A stretch of DNA of 36,396 bases from Burkholderiales bacterium Ga0077543 (GTDB taxonomy: Bacteria; Pseudomonadota; Gammaproteobacteria; Burkholderiales; Burkholderiaceae_C): the NCBI GenBank assembly GCA_001464055.1, contig LNET01000118.1, positions 1 through 36,396 on the forward strand, in the 5' to 3' direction. Positions 15,843-23,968 of the stretch are shown here, one piece after another. The position numbers and the translations under genes were made by a program. Position 1 is the first letter of the stretch; each line of letters begins with the position of its first letter. The notes below the pieces were generated by a model. It was not told where the DNA came from. It worked only from the letters and a program-made list of their open reading frames with translations, and searched no databases.

Positions 15843-16244
15843 TCAATGCTTCCAGCCGCGCAGGCCGCGCAGGTCTTCGAAGGCCTGGAAGTCGCGGTCA
15901 CGGTGCAGCAGTGCGTAGTCGCGCTCGATGCAGAAACTGGCCACGAGCACGTCGATGGGACTGCGAACAGTGATGCCCACACGCCGCAGGTCGCGGTAGT
16001 GCTGGGCCGCCTGCAGGCACAGGTCGGCCCCCGTGGCAGGCTCGACGTCCAGGGAAAGCATCAGCGTGCGCGCCTGGCGCTGCTGGCGTTCGTCGCGAAA
16101 GCCGCGCAACACTTCGAACAGCACCAGATCCGGCACGACCAGGCGCGTGTCGCCTTCGTGGAGCAAGCGGCGCAGAGTGTTCCGCGCCGGGTTGGGCCGG
16201 GCGTTGAAGAAGTCGATCCAGACGCTGGAGTCAGCGACGACCAC
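15843..16244 (-). CDS. vapC: VapC-type PIN-domain toxin ribonuclease
   Basis: 133 aa from the GTG at 16244, with AAGGG eight bases upstream; another GTG at 16253 would add three residues. PIN-domain acidic residues are all present: D5 in VVVADSSVWIDFF, E44 in DLVLFEVLRGF, D98 in SPIDVLVASF, and D116/D118 in HRDRDF. This is a complete toxin by sequence. VapC toxins cut tRNA or rRNA and are held inactive by VapB. The start lies inside the end of the antitoxin gene, the usual coupled arrangement. The odd feature is location: the pair interrupts a leucine-degradation operon, seven bases upstream of the hydratase gene. Confidence 0.9.
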   Translation of the reverse strand: MVVADSSVWIDFFNARPNPARNTLRRLLHEGDTRLVVPDLVLFEVLRGFRDERQQRQARTLMLSLDVEPATGADLCLQAAQHYRDLRRVGITVRSPIDVLVASFCIERDYALLHRDRDFQAFEDLRGLRGWKH

Positions 16245-16539
16245 GGCCCGCACCCTTCGCTGACTTGCCCGCGCCGACCGGCAGAACCGCCGGTGCCGCT
16301 GGTTCGATGGCTGCAGCCGCCGCCGCGGGTGATGCACTGCCGGCGGCGGGCTGGGTCCAGTCGATGGACTCGTCGCCTTCCCACTGCAAGCGACCTTCCC
16401 ACTTCAGGATTTCCCGGTAGGCGGCCTGACGAGCGAGCAGCTTGAGCCCCGCCTCGACGGCATCCTTCTTCGTCTTGTACGGGCCGGCAGCCATGGCCTG
16501 GGCCATCAAGGCGTCATCGATGTCGATGTTCGTGCGCAT
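16231..16539 (-). CDS. vapB: VapB-type antitoxin with Ala/Pro-rich tail
   Basis: 102 aa from the ATG at 16539 (MRTNIDIDDALMAQAM). The first about 60 residues match the VapB/DUF2191 antitoxin pattern: a beta strand for DNA binding, then KTKKDAVEAGLKLLARQAAY. Most relatives end near 60-75 residues. This one continues with LKWEGRLQWEGDESIDW and then an Ala/Ser/Pro-rich, low-complexity tail ending GKSAKGAGRGRR. The stop overlaps the toxin start. The tail may be a species-specific extension or result from fusion. The AT-rich 37 bases upstream carry the likely autoregulatory operator. Confidence 0.88.
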   Translation of the reverse strand: MRTNIDIDDALMAQAMAAGPYKTKKDAVEAGLKLLARQAAYREILKWEGRLQWEGDESIDWTQPAAGSASPAAAAAAIEPAAPAVLPVGAGKSAKGAGRGRR

Positions 16540-16576
16540 GATGTGTATCGAAATCTTAATTTACACACATCGTACA
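16540..16576 (-). promoter_or_regulatory. vapBC promoter/operator
   Basis: This AT-rich stretch between the vapB start and the carboxyltransferase stop contains TGTGTA (16542-16547) and TACACA (16562-16567), an inverted repeat with a 14-base spacer; the longer arms GATGTGT and ACACATC also pair. VapBC complexes bind such repeats to repress their own operon. Low GC in an otherwise GC-rich region marks it as a promoter; a TAAATT -10 candidate lies between the arms on the minus strand. Confidence 0.6.
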
Positions 16577-18187
16577 CTACATGCGGAAGATGCCGAAGCG
16601 CGGCGCCTCGGGAATGGGCGCGTTCAGGCTCGCGCTCAGGCCCAGGGCCAGCACGCGGCGGGTGTCGGCCGGGTCGATGATGCCGTCGTCCCAGAGGCGG
16701 GCGCTGGCGTAGTAGGGGTGGGCCTGGGTGTTGAACTGGTCGAGGATGGGCTGCCTGAACGCGGCTTCCTCGTCAGCCGTCCACTGCCCGCCCTTGGCCT
16801 CGATGCCGTCGCGTTTCACGGTGGCCAGCACGCTGGCGGCCTGTTCGCCGCCCATCACGCCAATGCGCGCATTCGGCCACATCCACAGCAGCCGCGGGCT
16901 GTAGGCGCGGCCGCACATGCCGTAGTTGCCGGCACCGAAGCTGCCGCCGATGATGACCGTGAACTTCGGCACCGTGGCCGTGGCCACCGCCGTGACCATC
17001 TTCGCGCCGTGCTTGGCAATGCCTTCGGCTTCGTACTTCTTGCCGACCATGAAGCCGGTGATGTTCTGCAGGAAGACCAGCGGCACGCGGCGCTGGCAGC
17101 ACAGTTCGATGAAGTGCGCGCCCTTCTGCGCGCTTTCGCCGAAAAGCACGCCGTTGTTCGCGACGATGCCCACCGGCATGCCTTCGATGTGGGCAAAACC
17201 GGTGACCAAGGTGGTGCCGAAGCGCGCCTTGAACTCGTCGAAGTCCGACGCGTCGACGATGCGGGCAATGATCTCGCGCACGTCGAAAGGCTTGCGCGCA
17301 TCGGTCGGAATCACGCCGTGCAGTTCAGAGGCGTCGAACAGGGGCGGCCGTGAGGGCTGAAGCAGCAACGGCTGCGGCTTGCGCCAGTTCAGGTTGGCCA
17401 CCGTGGCGCGCGCAATGGCCAGCGCGTGCATGTCGTTTTCGGCCAGGTGGTCGGCCACGCCGGAAAGCCGCGTGTGCACGTCGCCGCCGCCCAGGTCTTC
17501 CGCACTGACGACTTCGCCGGTGGCGGCCTTGACCAGCGGCGGTCCGGCCAGGAAGATGGTGCCCTGGTTCTTCACGATGATGGTTTCGTCGCTCATCGCC
17601 GGCACGTAGGCGCCGCCGGCGGTGCAGCTGCCCATCACCACCGCCACCTGCGGGATGCCCAGCGCCGACATCTGCGCCTGGTTGTAGAAGATGCGGCCGA
17701 AGTGGTCGCGGTCGGGGAAGACCTCGTCCTGGTTCGGCAGGTTGGCGCCACCGCTGTCGACCAGGTAGATGCAGGGCAGGCGATTCTGCTGCGCCACCTC
17801 CTGCGCGCGCAGGTGCTTCTTCACCGTGATGGGGTAGTAGGTGCCGCCCTTGACGGTGGCGTCGTTGCAGACGATGACGCATTCGACACCGCTGACGCGG
17901 CCGATGCCGGCGATGACGCCGCCGCCCGGGGCAGCGTTGTCGTACAGGTTCAGCCCCGCCAGCGGGGCCAGTTCCAGGAAGGGTGTGTCGGGGTCCAGCA
18001 GCCGGTCGACGCGGTCGCGTGGCAGCAGCTTGCCGCGCGCGGTGTGGCGGGCCCGGGCGACGTCACCGCCGCCCTGCGCCACCTGCGCCAGCCGCGCCTG
18101 CAGGTCGTCGACCAAGGTGCGCATGTGCGCGGCATGGGCCTTGAAGTCGTCGGAACGGGGATTGAGCTTGCTGCTGAGCGTGGGCAT
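16577..18187 (-). CDS. liuB: methylcrotonyl-CoA carboxylase, carboxyltransferase beta subunit
   Basis: 536 aa from the ATG at 18187 (MPTLSSKLNPRSDDFKAHAA), the normal length for this subunit. It is a two-lobed acyl-CoA carboxyltransferase. The first lobe has GGGVIAGIGRVSGVECVIV and CIYLVDSGGANLPNQDEVFP; the second has GIVANNGVLFGESAQKGAHF, LVFLQNITGFMVGKKYEAEG and GAGNYGMCGRAYSPR, where the acyl-CoA binds. It transfers CO2 from the biotin of the alpha subunit (12404-14410) to 3-methylcrotonyl-CoA. The vapBC pair and hydratase gene separate the two subunits, a wider gap than usual. The ribosome site is weak. A 55-base gap separates it from the upstream isomerase-like gene. Confidence 0.94.
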   Translation of the reverse strand: MPTLSSKLNPRSDDFKAHAAHMRTLVDDLQARLAQVAQGGGDVARARHTARGKLLPRDRVDRLLDPDTPFLELAPLAGLNLYDNAAPGGGVIAGIGRVSGVECVIVCNDATVKGGTYYPITVKKHLRAQEVAQQNRLPCIYLVDSGGANLPNQDEVFPDRDHFGRIFYNQAQMSALGIPQVAVVMGSCTAGGAYVPAMSDETIIVKNQGTIFLAGPPLVKAATGEVVSAEDLGGGDVHTRLSGVADHLAENDMHALAIARATVANLNWRKPQPLLLQPSRPPLFDASELHGVIPTDARKPFDVREIIARIVDASDFDEFKARFGTTLVTGFAHIEGMPVGIVANNGVLFGESAQKGAHFIELCCQRRVPLVFLQNITGFMVGKKYEAEGIAKHGAKMVTAVATATVPKFTVIIGGSFGAGNYGMCGRAYSPRLLWMWPNARIGVMGGEQAASVLATVKRDGIEAKGGQWTADEEAAFRQPILDQFNTQAHPYYASARLWDDGIIDPADTRRVLALGLSASLNAPIPEAPRFGIFRM

Positions 18188-18242
18188 GGGCGACGGTCTC
18201 GGGTCGAAGGCAAGGCGGATGCTAAGCCGCGCTCAGAGCGGG

Positions 18243-18851
18243 CTAAAACGGCCCTTGGGCCAGCCAGCGCTCGATCTGGGCGCGGCGGTCGTTGCCCCAG
18301 AAGGGTTCGCCGTCGAGCTTGAAGAAGGGTGCGCCAAACACACCGCCGGCAATGGCATCGTCGTTGGCCTGCTTCAGCCTGGCCTTCCATTGCGGGTCGG
18401 CGCAGACGGCCTGCACGGCGTCGGGCTCCAGGCCTTGCGCGATGGCCAGGCTGGCCAGGCCGGCAGGCTGGTGCAAGGGCAGCTGCTGGGCGAACACCCC
18501 ACGCAGCCCGGCCGTGGCCCAGCGTGCCGCAGCGGCTTCGCCCTGGGTGGCCTGCAGCCACCAGAACACCCGCGCCGCGTTCTGCGTGGGGATGGGGAAG
18601 TCCGCAGGCGGCAGGTAGGGCAGTCCCTCGAATCGCGCCGAACGCGCGAAATCGCGCAGGCTGTAAACGCCCTTCAGCGGAAACGCCACCGGCGGCCTCA
18701 GCTCGGCAGCCTGGAACGTGACCCCCAGCAGGATGGCGTGGCGGCGCACCGTCCGGCCGTGCCGCGCCGCGACGGCGTCGACCCATTCGTTGGCGATGTA
18801 CGAGTACGGCGACGAAAAGTCGAACCAGAAGTCGATGGCGGGAAGCGGCAT
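18243..18851 (-). CDS. DsbA-fold 2-hydroxychromene-2-carboxylate isomerase-like protein (copy 2)
   Basis: 202 aa from the ATG at 18851 (MPLPAIDFWFDFSSPYSYIA). An earlier ATG at 18914 would add 21 residues before the conserved first strand and is less likely. The SSPYSYIA motif and the C-terminal AGGVFGAPFFKLDGEPFWG, then GNDRRAQIERWL, are typical of HCCA isomerases/kappa-class GST proteins. No CxxC is present. The substrate is unknown; it could be a glutathione-dependent isomerase acting on a side product. It lies directly upstream of the carboxylase beta gene on the same strand. A paralog at 10065-10733 sits at the other end of the leucine block. Confidence 0.85.
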   Translation of the reverse strand: MPLPAIDFWFDFSSPYSYIANEWVDAVAARHGRTVRRHAILLGVTFQAAELRPPVAFPLKGVYSLRDFARSARFEGLPYLPPADFPIPTQNAARVFWWLQATQGEAAAARWATAGLRGVFAQQLPLHQPAGLASLAIAQGLEPDAVQAVCADPQWKARLKQANDDAIAGGVFGAPFFKLDGEPFWGNDRRAQIERWLAQGPF

Positions 18852-18945
18852 GACAGGCGGGGCGGCAACGTGGCTGGGGCAGGCAAGCCGGTCGGACTTG
18901 CTCCCGGTCAGCATAGCCGCCCCCGGACAGGCCTAGCATGCATGA

Positions 18946-19581
18946 ATGCCCTGGACTTTCTGGATCGACGCCACCCTGGCGCTTGCAGCGCTGCTGCCCG
19001 CGCTGGCCCTGCGGCCCTGGCGTGCGCTGCCCGCAGGCGGGCCGCCCTGGCCCTGGCTGGCCTGGTGGGCGGCACTGCCAGCGCTGTGGGGCGTGGATGG
19101 CGAGTCCGGCCAGAGCCTGGCGCAACCCATCTCGGGCGCCAGCCTGCTGACGCTGATGGCCGGCTGGCCGCTGGCCGTGCTGGCGGTGGTGCCGGCCGCT
19201 GCGGCCACCGGCTGGCTGGCCGGGCTGTCGCCCGAACTGACGTTGCAGCGCGGCGTCTGGCTGGGCATCGTGCCGGCGACCCTGGCCCTGGCCTTCGGCG
19301 CGGCACTGCGCCGCTGGCTGCCCAACCACCTGTTTGTCTACATCCTGGGCCGCGGTTTCTTCGCCACCGTGGCCGCCGGCGCGGTGGCGGCCATGGGCCA
19401 GATGCTGCTGCACGCCGGGCCTGAAAGCCTGCACCAGGGCGACCTGCTGCTGGCGCGGGTGCTCACCGCCTCGGGCGACGCCTTCATCACCGGCATGCTG
19501 GTCAGCATGTTCGTCGCCTTCCGCCCGCATTGGCTGGCGACCTACGCCGACCACATTTACCTGCTGCCGCCGAAAGCCTGA
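18946..19581 (+). CDS. CbiM-like/COG3235-type membrane protein
   Basis: 211 aa from the ATG at 18946 (MPWTFWIDATLALAALLPAL). Six or so hydrophobic helices are visible, with Trp-rich loops (GPPWPWLAWWAALPALWG). The C-terminal half has LPNHLFVYILGRGFFATVA, then GDAFITGMLVSMFVAFRPHW, ending YADHIYLLPPKA. This resembles predicted membrane proteins related to CbiM energy-coupling-factor permeases (COG3235). The family call is from memory and moderate. The gene is divergent from the isomerase-like gene and convergent with trkH. Tandem ATG candidates sit around TAGCATGCATGAATG; the one at 18946 follows TGA immediately. Confidence 0.6.
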   Translation: MPWTFWIDATLALAALLPALALRPWRALPAGGPPWPWLAWWAALPALWGVDGESGQSLAQPISGASLLTLMAGWPLAVLAVVPAAAATGWLAGLSPELTLQRGVWLGIVPATLALAFGAALRRWLPNHLFVYILGRGFFATVAAGAVAAMGQMLLHAGPESLHQGDLLLARVLTASGDAFITGMLVSMFVAFRPHWLATYADHIYLLPPKA

Positions 19582-19639
19582 GCCCGGCGTGAATCGACCT
19601 TGGAAGGCTGACCCGCGGACCCCGCGCGCCAGCAGCCCG

Positions 19640-21091
19640 CTATCTCCGCCAGAACTGGGTCGTGAACAGCACCAGCACGCTCAGCAGTTCCAGCCGTCCC
19701 ATCATCATCGCGAAAGAACAAACCCAGGTCTGGAAGTCGGTGAGCCCGCCGTAGTTCATCGCCGGGCCCACCTGGCCCAGCCCCGGGCCGATGTTGTTGA
19801 CGCAGGCGATGACCGCTGTGAAGGCGGTGACCACGTCCATGCCGCTGAACAGCAGCACCATCGTCAGCGTCACCAGCGTGGCACCATAGATCATCATGAA
19901 GGCGATGACGCTCTGGATGACCTTCTCGCTGACCGCGCGCCCGCCCACCACCACAGGGTTGACGACGTTGGGATGGACGATGCGCACGAGTTCGCGCCGG
20001 GCCTGTTTCACCAGCAGCAGCATGCGGATCATCTTGATGCCACCGCCGGTGCTGCCGGCGCAGGTGGCAAAACAGCCCAGCAGCAACATCAACAGCGGTG
20101 CAAACAGCGGCCACTGCGCGTAGTCGGTCGAGGCATAGCCGGTGGTCGTGGCCACCGACACGACGTGAAACGCGGCATGGCGCAAGGCTTCAAGCAAACT
20201 GTCGTAACTGCCCTGGGCCCACAGGTACAGCGCGATGATCGTCACGCTGAACAGCAGCACGCCGTAGAAGGCGCGCACTTCGATGTCGGTCACGAGCCGC
20301 ATCAGCGAGCGCTGGCGCCAGGCCACGAAATACAGCGCGAAGTTCAGACCGGCCAGCAGCATGAAGACGATGGCCACGGCCTCGATCAGGGGCGAGTCCC
20401 AGTAGCCGAAGCTCGCGTCGTGGCTGGACAGGCCGCCCAGGCCCATGGTCGTGCACATGTGCATGAAGGCGTCGGCCCAGCTCATGCCGGCCAGGCGATA
20501 GGCCAGAAAGCAGGCCAGCGACAGCACGAAATACACCACCCACAAACCGCGCGCGGTGTCGGCGATGCGCGGGGTGAGCTTCTGGTCCTTCATCGGACCG
20601 GTGATCTCGGCCCGGAACAGCTGGCTGCCGCCCACGCCCAGCATCGGCAGGATGGCGACCACCAGGACGATGATGCCCAGGCCGCCCACGTACTGCATGA
20701 AGCAGCGCCAGACATTCACCGACAGGGGCAGATCGTCCAGCCCGCTCAGCACCGTGGCACCGGTAGCGGTGAAGCCCGACATGGCTTCGAAATAAGCGTC
20801 GGTGAAGCTCAGCTCGGGCAGCGCGAACAGCAGCGGCAGTGCGCCAAAGAACGGCAGCAGCAACCAGGTGAAGGTGACGAGCAGGAAGCCGTCACGCGGC
20901 TGAAGTTCGCGCCTGAAGCGGCGCATCGCCACGCTCATCGCGGCGCCACACAGCAGGGTGATGCCCAGGCCCGCGGTGAACGCCCCCTGGGCGCTGTCGT
21001 CGCCCGCCACGGCAAAGGCCAGCGGCACGCTCATCATCAGCGCGAACATCAGCACGATGCGGCCGACCAGGGCAACGACGGCCAGGTTCAT
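19640..21091 (-). CDS. trkH: potassium uptake transmembrane subunit TrkH
   Basis: 483 aa from the ATG at 21091 (MNLAVVALVGRIVLMFALMM). This is the four-repeat M1-P-M2 potassium translocating subunit. Selectivity-filter-like segments are visible: MSGFTATGATVLSG (repeat 1), CTTMGLGGLSSHD (repeat 2), VSVATTTGYASTDY (repeat 3) and CVNNIGPGLGQVG (repeat 4). The intramembrane gating loop is CAGSTGGGIKMIRM. It works with the cytoplasmic NAD/ATP-binding TrkA encoded 40 bases upstream. It is the last gene of the long minus-strand run and is convergent with the CbiM-like gene. Only a weak 5-bp hairpin, with no T-run, lies in the 58-base gap. Confidence 0.96.
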   Translation of the reverse strand: MNLAVVALVGRIVLMFALMMSVPLAFAVAGDDSAQGAFTAGLGITLLCGAAMSVAMRRFRRELQPRDGFLLVTFTWLLLPFFGALPLLFALPELSFTDAYFEAMSGFTATGATVLSGLDDLPLSVNVWRCFMQYVGGLGIIVLVVAILPMLGVGGSQLFRAEITGPMKDQKLTPRIADTARGLWVVYFVLSLACFLAYRLAGMSWADAFMHMCTTMGLGGLSSHDASFGYWDSPLIEAVAIVFMLLAGLNFALYFVAWRQRSLMRLVTDIEVRAFYGVLLFSVTIIALYLWAQGSYDSLLEALRHAAFHVVSVATTTGYASTDYAQWPLFAPLLMLLLGCFATCAGSTGGGIKMIRMLLLVKQARRELVRIVHPNVVNPVVVGGRAVSEKVIQSVIAFMMIYGATLVTLTMVLLFSGMDVVTAFTAVIACVNNIGPGLGQVGPAMNYGGLTDFQTWVCSFAMMMGRLELLSVLVLFTTQFWRR

Positions 21092-21131
21092 GGCGCTCCG
21101 GCGCGCAGGCTGGCGTCAGTCGGCCGGCCCA

Positions 21132-22562
21132 TCAGAAGAGAAAGGTCGCGCTGACCTGGAACAGCTTTTCCACTTCGCGCACCATGCGCTTGCGCGGCAC
21201 GAAGATGATGACGTGGTCGTTGGGCTGCACCAGGGTGTCGTGGTGGGCGATGATGACCTGCGGCGGCGCGTCGCCGTCGGCCGCCTCGCTGCCGTCGGGG
21301 CGGTGCAGGCCACGCACGATGGCGCCCACCTGCGCGCCCTCCGGCAGCCCCACTTCCTCGATGCGGCGGCCGGCCATGCGGCAGGTCTTGCGGTCGCCGC
21401 GCACGATGGCTTCCAGCGCCTCGGCCGCGCCGCGCCGCAGGCTGTGCACGGCCTCGATATCGCCCCGGCGCACATAGGCCAGCAGTTCGCCGATGACCGC
21501 ATGCGCCGGGGAGATGGCGATGTCGATCTGCGTGCCCTGCACCAGGTCGGCATAGGCCCGGCGGTTGATCAGCGCCAGCACCCGCCGGGCGCCCAGGCGC
21601 TTGGCGAGCAGGCAGCTCATGATGTTGTCCTCGTCGTCGCTGGTCAGCGAGATGAACAGGTCCATCTCGTTGACGTTCTCGTCGCCCAGCAGGTCCTCGT
21701 CGGTGCTGTCGCCGCTGAGCACCAGCACGTTCGAAGGCAGTTCGGTGGCCAGGTATTCACAGCGCTTGGCGCTGCTTTCGATGATCTTGATCTCGTACTG
21801 CTGGTTCAGCTCGCGCGCCAGGCGCAGCCCGACCTTGCCGCCGCCGGCGAGCATCAGCCGCTTCACCGGCCGTTCGTCGACCAGGCTCAGCGCGCCCAGC
21901 ACCTTGCGGATGTGCTCGGTGGCCGCCAGCACGAAGACCTCGTCGCCGGGTTCGATGCGCGTGGCACCATCCAGCGCCGTCAGCGCCTTGTCGAGCCGGT
22001 AGATGGCGACGATGCGCATGTCCACGCCAGGCACCAGGTCGGGGATCTCGGCCAGACTGTGCTGCACCAGCGGCCCGCCCGCCAGAGCCCGCACCGCGAT
22101 CAGGCTGACCAGGCCATGGGCGAATTCCAGCACCTGCAGCGCTTCGGGGTATTCGATGAGCTTGCGGATGTAGGCGGTGACGCTCTGCTCGGGGCAGATC
22201 ACTTCGTCGACGGCAAAGCCGCCCTTGCCCAGCAGCGGTGCGCCGTTCTGAAATTCGGGGCTGCGGATGCGGGCGATGGTGGTGGGCACGTTGAACAGGT
22301 CGTGGGCCACCTTGCAGACCACGAGGTTGGTCTCGTCCATGGGGGCGCACGAGATCAGCATGTCGGCGTCCTCGATGCCGGCGTCGCGCAGCACGCTGGG
22401 CTGGATGCCGTTGCCGCACACGCCGCGCAGGTCCAGGCGTTCCTGCAACGCCTGCAGCCGCACCGGGTCGGTGTCGATGAGGGTGATGTCGTTGCGCTCG
22501 GAGACCAGGCTTTCGGCCACGCTCTCGCCCACGCGGCCGGCCCCGAGGATCACGATTTTCAT
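21132..22562 (-). CDS. trkA: potassium transporter peripheral subunit TrkA
   Basis: 476 aa from the ATG at 22562, which overlaps the GTPase stop (ATGA). It has two RCK modules: KIVILGAGRVGESVAESL at the N-terminus and LMLAGGGKVGLRLARELN near residue 234, each followed by Rossmann strands (ITLIDTD and IKIIESS with acidic ends for nucleotide binding) and a TrkA-C domain. The last segment VIIAHHDTLVQPNDHVIIFV closes the second TrkA-C domain. It gates TrkH in response to nucleotide binding. The unusual point is coupling to a GTPase gene immediately upstream instead of standing alone. Confidence 0.96.
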   Translation of the reverse strand: MKIVILGAGRVGESVAESLVSERNDITLIDTDPVRLQALQERLDLRGVCGNGIQPSVLRDAGIEDADMLISCAPMDETNLVVCKVAHDLFNVPTTIARIRSPEFQNGAPLLGKGGFAVDEVICPEQSVTAYIRKLIEYPEALQVLEFAHGLVSLIAVRALAGGPLVQHSLAEIPDLVPGVDMRIVAIYRLDKALTALDGATRIEPGDEVFVLAATEHIRKVLGALSLVDERPVKRLMLAGGGKVGLRLARELNQQYEIKIIESSAKRCEYLATELPSNVLVLSGDSTDEDLLGDENVNEMDLFISLTSDDEDNIMSCLLAKRLGARRVLALINRRAYADLVQGTQIDIAISPAHAVIGELLAYVRRGDIEAVHSLRRGAAEALEAIVRGDRKTCRMAGRRIEEVGLPEGAQVGAIVRGLHRPDGSEAADGDAPPQVIIAHHDTLVQPNDHVIIFVPRKRMVREVEKLFQVSATFLF

Positions 22563-23968
22563 GCGCTGAGTTTAGGTTGGACGGCCGGGTAGAGGCGACC
22601 GAGTGTCTCGCGCACGGCAGTGATGAGCAAGGGTTGCAGCCTTGCCGCCAGCAGCGCGGCGTCGGGCTCGACCGCCTTCGGGTCACGCGCCGCCCACAGC
22701 GCCTGCAGTGCGGCCTGCTGCGGCAGCAGGGCCTCGGCCACGGTACCTGGCCAATGGGCCGGCGCCTGGCCCTTCACCCATTCGCCGCGGCCGCGGCCGA
22801 AGTGGGCCACCGCCAGGTAGCGCAGCACCGCCTGTTCGACGAGTGCCGCCAGCGCTTCTTCGGACACGCGCAGCCAGCTCTGGTCGGTGCCACGCACCAC
22901 GTTCACCAGCCGCGCCAGACCCCCGGCGCCCAGGGCGCCGATCACACCGCCGGCCAGCATGCCGCCGCCCAGCGTCAGGCCGCCGCTGGCGATGTCGGCC
23001 TTCAGGCCCGTGAGCAGACCGCCGACGACCCCGGCCAGGACCGAGACCTTTTTCTCGTCCACGCGGGCGCGAAGGTCGAACATGGCCGGCGCCCGCTGCA
23101 GGAATTCCTCGCGCGCCTGGCCGCCGATGCCATGCAGGGCGAGCAAGCGGTCGGTGAGTTCGCGCATGCGGTCCTGCAATTGCACGGCCAGCGCCTGCCG
23201 GGCCGCATCGACGTCCTGCCCGGCCGACTGGCCTTCGCGCGACAGCGCCATCTGCGCCAGGGTCTGTGCCAGCGCCAGCATCGCGGCATCGAAGCGCTGC
23301 TGGTTGCGCAGCTCCCAGGCCTGGGCCAGGCGCTGCATGGCTGCGGCCTTGTCGGCGGGCAACTGGCGCTGCACCTCGCGCAGCAGCGTCTGCTCGTGCA
23401 CCCAGCAGCGGGCGAAGGCGTCCAGCGACAACACGGCCTGCACCCGCGGCCAGCGCGCCAGATGGTCGCGCCAGGCCTGGATCTCTTCGGCCTCGATCTC
23501 GGGGCCGCGCGGTTCGCCCAGCTGGTTCAGCAGCACCAGCACCGGCTTGCCGACCCAGGCCAGCAGGTCCATCTCGGGCGCCACGTAGCCCGCCGCATCC
23601 GGGCTTTCGGCGGCGTTGACGAGGTAGAGCACGACATCGCTTTCGGCCTGCACGTGGCGCATGGCCTGCTGGCTGGCCCAGAAGCCGCGGTCGCGCCAGC
23701 GGTCCCACACCTGGCTGAGGAACCAGCCGATGGGGTTGCTGCTGGCCAGCAGCCGCCGCGCCAGGCGGGCGCTGTCGCCGAAGCCCGGCGTGTCCCACAG
23801 CCGCAGGCGGTCGCCTTCTTCGGTGGCGATGAGTTCGTGGCCGTCGGCGAATTCGGTGACATGCGGCGCGTCGCGCACTTCGCCGACGTCGGCTCCCAGC
23901 AGCGTGCGCGCCAGCGTCGTCTTGCCGACATTGGTGTGGCTCACCAGGCTGAGCGTGACCGTCCTCAT
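22559..23968 (-). CDS. DUF3482-containing GTPase
   Basis: 469 aa from the ATG at 23968. The N-terminal TRAFAC-type GTPase domain has the P-loop HTNVGKTT (11-18), the switch II motif DTPGF (59-63) and a non-standard G4-like LLNQLGEPR in place of NKxD. The C-terminal DUF3482 region has a long helical stretch (about 190-300) and then a Gly-rich hydrophobic segment (about 310-355, GLTLGGGMLAGGVIGALGAG) that could insert into or peel along the membrane. It overlaps the DUF2868 gene upstream and trkA downstream by ATGA each. DUF2868 and DUF3482 proteins are known as a conserved pair of unknown function. A link to potassium uptake is inferred only from gene order. Confidence 0.9.
   Translation of the reverse strand: MRTVTLSLVSHTNVGKTTLARTLLGADVGEVRDAPHVTEFADGHELIATEEGDRLRLWDTPGFGDSARLARRLLASSNPIGWFLSQVWDRWRDRGFWASQQAMRHVQAESDVVLYLVNAAESPDAAGYVAPEMDLLAWVGKPVLVLLNQLGEPRGPEIEAEEIQAWRDHLARWPRVQAVLSLDAFARCWVHEQTLLREVQRQLPADKAAAMQRLAQAWELRNQQRFDAAMLALAQTLAQMALSREGQSAGQDVDAARQALAVQLQDRMRELTDRLLALHGIGGQAREEFLQRAPAMFDLRARVDEKKVSVLAGVVGGLLTGLKADIASGGLTLGGGMLAGGVIGALGAGGLARLVNVVRGTDQSWLRVSEEALAALVEQAVLRYLAVAHFGRGRGEWVKGQAPAHWPGTVAEALLPQQAALQALWAARDPKAVEPDAALLAARLQPLLITAVRETLGRLYPAVQPKLSA

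Noticed and set aside
18852..18914. Longer start for the isomerase-like gene at 18914
   Set aside because: It adds 21 residues before the conserved first strand and exceeds the family length; kept only as an alternative.
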